From NCBI GenBank assembly GCA_023266455.1, contig JAHFQD010000070.1, positions 1-8,168 on the forward strand: a DNA stretch of 8,168 nt, given 5' to 3'. Below the pieces are notes generated by a model. It had not been told where the DNA came from and did no database searches. It saw nothing but the letters and a program-made list of their open reading frames with translations. Position numbers and translations under genes: made by a program. The first letter of the stretch is position 1. Every line of letters begins with the position of its first letter. Source of the DNA: Candidatus Muproteobacteria bacterium. Its GTDB lineage: Bacteria; Pseudomonadota; Gammaproteobacteria; Acidiferrobacterales; Sulfurifustaceae. This document shows, one piece after another, positions 5,265-8,168 of this stretch.

Positions 5265-5903
5265 CTACTTCTCGGCGATCATGACGTGCACATGCCGAGG
5301 TCCGTGTGCGCCAAGTTGAATCGTCTGCTCGATATCGGCGGTGCGCGAGGGACCGGAGATCACATTTACGGTACGCGGCATACCATTCTCCGCATTCCAT
5401 CGACGCAACCGTTCCCACGCATCCTCGAAATGCCGCACGATTTGATCGCGGCGTATAACGACCAAATGATGCTCCGGCACAAAGTTAAGCGTGGTCGGCG
5501 TCGCGGCCGTCGATAGCAAAACCAAACTACCGGTCTCGGCCACCCCAGCGAAGCATGACGTGATGGAAACGCGCTCGTCGCGCCGCGCCGGCCCCACGTG
5601 CAAGTCAAACGATCCCTTAGGCCACGGCAGCATCGCCAACGACGGTGCGCATACAACGCGCGATGCCATGTTCCATTTTTGTAGATAGCGCGCCACCGTC
5701 CCCGGCACTTCGTGTGCGCTCCCCAGACGCTCCACGGTCGCGGCTCGGCTTTCCAGCTTACGTTGAAAACGCTCCGTTAAATCGTCGGAAACAGCCGGGC
5801 GAACATGTCGCGCCGGCGGTGCCACTTCTCGGTTCGCTTCATTCGCCGAACGGCCAAGCGCGGCGCGAATAGCGGTCAGTACCGCGTCCCGTCCGTCACG
5901 CAT
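5265..5903 (-). CDS. lutC: LutC, LUD-domain subunit of the L-lactate utilisation system
   Basis: LutA, LutB and LutC together support oxidation of L-lactate to pyruvate by an iron-sulfur, cytochrome-independent route first described in Bacillus subtilis; LutC is the small LUD-domain partner. The 212-residue protein shows the LUD signatures SITSCFAGVAETGSLVLL (113-130), followed by the PEHHLVVI strand (143-150), and VISGPSRTADIEQTIQLGAH (181-200) near the C-terminus. I chose ATG 5903, with GAGG eight bases upstream; it overlaps the lutB stop by 8 bases (ATGCGTGA), typical of translational coupling. An in-frame TTG at 5933 would add 10 residues and lengthen the overlap, and is less likely. It is the last gene of the lut operon. 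No hairpin terminator follows; the opposing SnoaL-like gene ends 3 bases away. Confidence 0.93.
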   Translation of the reverse strand: MRDGRDAVLTAIRAALGRSANEANREVAPPARHVRPAVSDDLTERFQRKLESRAATVERLGSAHEVPGTVARYLQKWNMASRVVCAPSLAMLPWPKGSFDLHVGPARRDERVSITSCFAGVAETGSLVLLSTAATPTTLNFVPEHHLVVIRRDQIVRHFEDAWERLRRWNAENGMPRTVNVISGPSRTADIEQTIQLGAHGPRHVHVMIAEK

Positions 5904-7308
5904 CGTCTCGTCCTCGCGCGCGCCATTGTTCAAGAAATGTTTTCCCCGAGGGCGCGGGCATATCGCGCGCGCGCGTCCATCCCAACGTCAGCGGTAATTT
6001 TTCAATACGCCCTTTCGCGCCGCCGACAAAATGCAGTAACCGCGCGGCGAGGCGGCTAAGCCGTTCATGCCAACGCGGCCGTTCGGCGAAGAACGCCCAT
6101 AAGCGCAGCAAACCGCGCTCGCCGGCGGGCGTCAGACCTTCATCGTGTTGACGATGCCGCAGTTCACGCAATAAATCGGGCAGCGGAATCTTCACCGGGC
6201 AAACCGTTTCGCAACGCCCGTTCAACGTGCAAGCGTTCGGCAAATCGTAGGCGGCTTCTAGACCGGCGAAGAGCGGCGTCAGCACGCTACCCATCGGACC
6301 CGGATAAACCCATCCGTACGCATGCCCACCGATGGCGGAATAAACCGGACAATGATTCATGCAGGCACCACAACGAATGCAGCGAAGCATGTCGCGAAAA
6401 CGACCACCCAACATTTGCGCACGCCCGTTATCGACCAACACGACGTGATATTCCGTCGGCCCATCCACATCCGCAAAGCGACGCGGTCCGGTAGAAATCG
6501 TGGTGTAGGTTTCCGTTTCTTGACCGGTGGCGCTGCGCGCCAGCAACCGCAGGAACAACGTGGCGTCGTCCAACGTCGGGACCACGCGCTCGATTCCCGA
6601 TACCACGACATGCACACGTGCCAAGGTTTGCGTGAGATCGCCATTGCCTTCGTTCGTCACGATGATCGACGACCCCGTCTCCGCGACCAAAAAATTACCG
6701 CCGGTAATGCCGACATCGGCTTGAAAAAATTTCTCGCGCAGCACTTGGCGCGCTTCATTAACCAGATCGGGCACCTCGGTCAGGCGCGGGCGCTGATGGC
6801 GCGCGCGAAATAAATCCGAAATCTGATCCTTGGTCTTGTGCACCGCCGGCGCGATGATGTGGGACGGCGGTTCGCCGGCAAGTTGAATAATATATTCACC
6901 AAGATCGGTCTCGACGACTTCCATACCCTCCGCTTCCAGCGCGGCGTTCAGACCGATCTCCTCGCTGACCATGGATTTGCCTTTGCAAACGGTACGCGCC
7001 TTGGCGTTGCGGCAAATGTCGATAACGATGCGCCGCGCCTCGGCAGCATCGCGCGCCCAATGCACGCGCCCACCATGGCGTTGCACCGCCTGTTCGTAAC
7101 GTTCCAGGTAATAATCGAGATGATCGAGGATATGATCTTTTAGCCGCGCCGCGTCTTCGCGTAGTGCGTCGAACTCGGGTAAATCGGCGATGGCAGCCGC
7201 CCGCTTATCGACAAAGCCGCCGCGCGCACGGTTCAACGCGCGCTGCAGGATTGGATCCTGTAACGCCTCGGCAGCGCGCTGTTTAAATTCGATACTGCGA
7301 ATTTGCAT
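5896..7308 (-). CDS. lutB: LutB, iron-sulfur LUD-domain subunit of the L-lactate utilisation system
   Basis: A 470-residue protein combining a LUD domain with a ferredoxin-like domain, the expected electron-transfer subunit for lactate oxidation. The LUD part (about 65-295) carries CKGKSMVSEEIGLN (108-121) and AETGSSIIVTNEGN (209-222). The first 4Fe-4S motif is complete: C310, C313, C316, C320 (CIRCGACMNHCP). The second reads CTLNGRCETVCP with C360, C366 and C370, and Asn363 where a regular CxxCxxC motif would have its second cysteine. A C-terminal region (about 385-470) follows, as in full-length LutB. The ATG lies 3 bases after the lutA stop, with GGAG inside the end of lutA, and lutC overlaps its end, so the three genes form a tight operon. 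Confidence 0.97.
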   Translation of the reverse strand: MQIRSIEFKQRAAEALQDPILQRALNRARGGFVDKRAAAIADLPEFDALREDAARLKDHILDHLDYYLERYEQAVQRHGGRVHWARDAAEARRIVIDICRNAKARTVCKGKSMVSEEIGLNAALEAEGMEVVETDLGEYIIQLAGEPPSHIIAPAVHKTKDQISDLFRARHQRPRLTEVPDLVNEARQVLREKFFQADVGITGGNFLVAETGSSIIVTNEGNGDLTQTLARVHVVVSGIERVVPTLDDATLFLRLLARSATGQETETYTTISTGPRRFADVDGPTEYHVVLVDNGRAQMLGGRFRDMLRCIRCGACMNHCPVYSAIGGHAYGWVYPGPMGSVLTPLFAGLEAAYDLPNACTLNGRCETVCPVKIPLPDLLRELRHRQHDEGLTPAGERGLLRLWAFFAERPRWHERLSRLAARLLHFVGGAKGRIEKLPLTLGWTRARDMPAPSGKTFLEQWRARGRDDA

Positions 7309-7311
7309 TAC

Positions 7312-8088
7312 TTATCTCTCCGCCTCGCCAATCGCCGGTCCGTCGGCCATGCCCGCCAACACTTCGGCGGTATGGAACACGCGTATCGGCACGGTTCGTC
7401 GCTGCAACCGTCCAGCGATATTGAGCAAACACCCGAGATCGCCACCGAGCACGGTATCGGCGCGGGAAGACTTAATCGCCTCGATTTTATCGTCCACCAT
7501 GCGTCGCGATAATTCGGGATATTTCACGCAGAACGTGCCGCCGAAGCCGCAACAAACTTCCGTGTCCGGCGACTCGTTGAGCGTCAACTCCCGCACGCCA
7601 TTGAGCAAGGCACGTGGTTGTCGCTTTACGCCCAATCCTCGCAATCCCGAGCAACTGTCGTGATAGGTGACAACGCCGGGATAACGCACGTTGATTTTTT
7701 TTATAAGTAGTACGTCGGTGAGAAAGGAAAACAACTCGAAACTACGCCCGGCAACGTCGCTGGCGCGCGACGACCAGTTCGGATCGTCGGCCAACAATTT
7801 TGGGTAATCGTTTTTGATCGTGGCGATGCAAGAACCGGAAGGACCGACGACGTAATCGAACGGTTCGAAGGTCTCGATCACCTGCTTCGCGATCGAACGA
7901 GCGCTATCATAATCGCCGTTGTTGTAGCCCGGCTGGCCACAACAACTCTGAGCGTCGGGTACATCGACGACGCACCCGGCGTCTTGTAATAACCTTATCG
8001 TGGCGAATCCGATGTTCGGCCGAAATAAATTGACCAGACAGGTGACAAATAAACCGACTTTCGGTTTCTTCTTATCAAAGGCGGCCAT
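7312..8088 (-). CDS. lutA: LutA, cysteine-rich (CCG-domain) subunit of the L-lactate utilisation system
   Basis: A 258-residue protein with two cysteine-rich CCG domains of the kind found in LutA, GlcF and heterodisulfide-reductase subunit B, thought to hold iron-sulfur centres near the active site. The first has C17, SCCGQPG (C49, C50) and C87; the second has C146 (HDSCSG), VCCGFGG (C179, C180) and C220. Length and spacing match LutA. It is the first gene of lutABC. ATG 8088 fits the family N-terminus (KVGLFVTCLVNLFRP soon after the start); the upstream GGATGGGATGAG is only a weak ribosome-binding site. No lactate permease or GntR-type regulator of the operon is within the window; 80 bases upstream of the gene are visible. 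Confidence 0.96.
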   Translation of the reverse strand: MAAFDKKKPKVGLFVTCLVNLFRPNIGFATIRLLQDAGCVVDVPDAQSCCGQPGYNNGDYDSARSIAKQVIETFEPFDYVVGPSGSCIATIKNDYPKLLADDPNWSSRASDVAGRSFELFSFLTDVLLIKKINVRYPGVVTYHDSCSGLRGLGVKRQPRALLNGVRELTLNESPDTEVCCGFGGTFCVKYPELSRRMVDDKIEAIKSSRADTVLGGDLGCLLNIAGRLQRRTVPIRVFHTAEVLAGMADGPAIGEAER

Positions 8089-8115
8089 CTCATCCCATCC
8101 ATGCTATGCGCCGCC

Positions 8116-8144
8116 ATTAAAACATCATTCTAAGGCATACTCAA
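8116..8144 (-). promoter_or_regulatory. Putative sigma-70 promoter of lutABC
   Basis: On the minus strand, TTGAGT (8144-8139), a 17-base spacer and TTTAAT (8121-8116), giving a start near 8109 and a leader of about 20 bases. The match is 4/6 and 5/6. The region up to the window edge is AT-rich, and no clear operator palindrome is visible in the part shown. Confidence 0.55.
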
Positions 8145-8168
8145 AAATCATCATTCAACTCAATCAAT

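Noticed and set aside
5904..5933. TTG start extending LutC by 10 residues
   Set aside because: ATG 5903 has a better-placed GAGG and a compact 8-base overlap with the lutB stop, and matches the usual LutC N-terminus.
6322..6813. Plus-strand open frame of 163 codons inside lutB
   Set aside because: Antisense shadow of a well-supported gene; composition follows the opposite-strand codons.

Overview
The window reads as a chromosomal segment of a proteobacterium, most likely a gammaproteobacterium. The evidence is an E. coli-like one-piece tmRNA with an encoded CCA end and a tag ending in YALAA, a close relative of the E. coli purine-nucleoside exporter NepI, and a three-gene lutABC lactate operon. 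Genes are moderately GC-rich, while promoters and regulatory gaps are strikingly AT-rich. I cannot assign genus or family.

Layout. Positions 1-312 are the 3' seven-eighths of the tmRNA gene ssrA, followed by a strong intrinsic terminator (315-350). On the minus strand come an AraC-type regulator (3125 to 2202), an exported Dabb-domain protein (2033 to 1599) and a NepI-like MFS exporter (1569 to 370); the last two are 29 bases apart and look like an operon. Divergent from the AraC gene, on the plus strand, are a MarR-type regulator (from 3273) and a tandem-domain tautomerase (3738-4133). These two share a nearly identical 22-bp element in front of each gene. Next is a divergent pair, a TetR regulator (4763 to 4137) and a SnoaL-like/ester-cyclase protein (4818-5261), separated by a perfect 32-bp palindrome that covers a near-consensus sigma-70 promoter. 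Finally lutC, lutB and lutA run on the minus strand (8088 to 5265), with a promoter visible just upstream of lutA.

How it may work together. Between the two housekeeping blocks (ssrA and lutABC) lie three regulator-plus-small-enzyme modules: AraC with Dabb/exporter, MarR with tautomerase, TetR with SnoaL-like protein. Each looks like a small-molecule-responsive switch for metabolism or export of an unidentified organic compound. That reading is inference. What the sequence shows directly is the operator architecture and the absence of Shine-Dalgarno sequences in front of all three regulators; the MarR-type gene appears to make a leaderless mRNA. Two convergent gene pairs end only 3 bases apart with no intrinsic terminator between them.

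No insertion sequence, integrase, CRISPR array, tRNA or rRNA gene was found. No wholly new system is evident. The best leads are the MarR/tautomerase and TetR/SnoaL switches and an unusual tmRNA tag.
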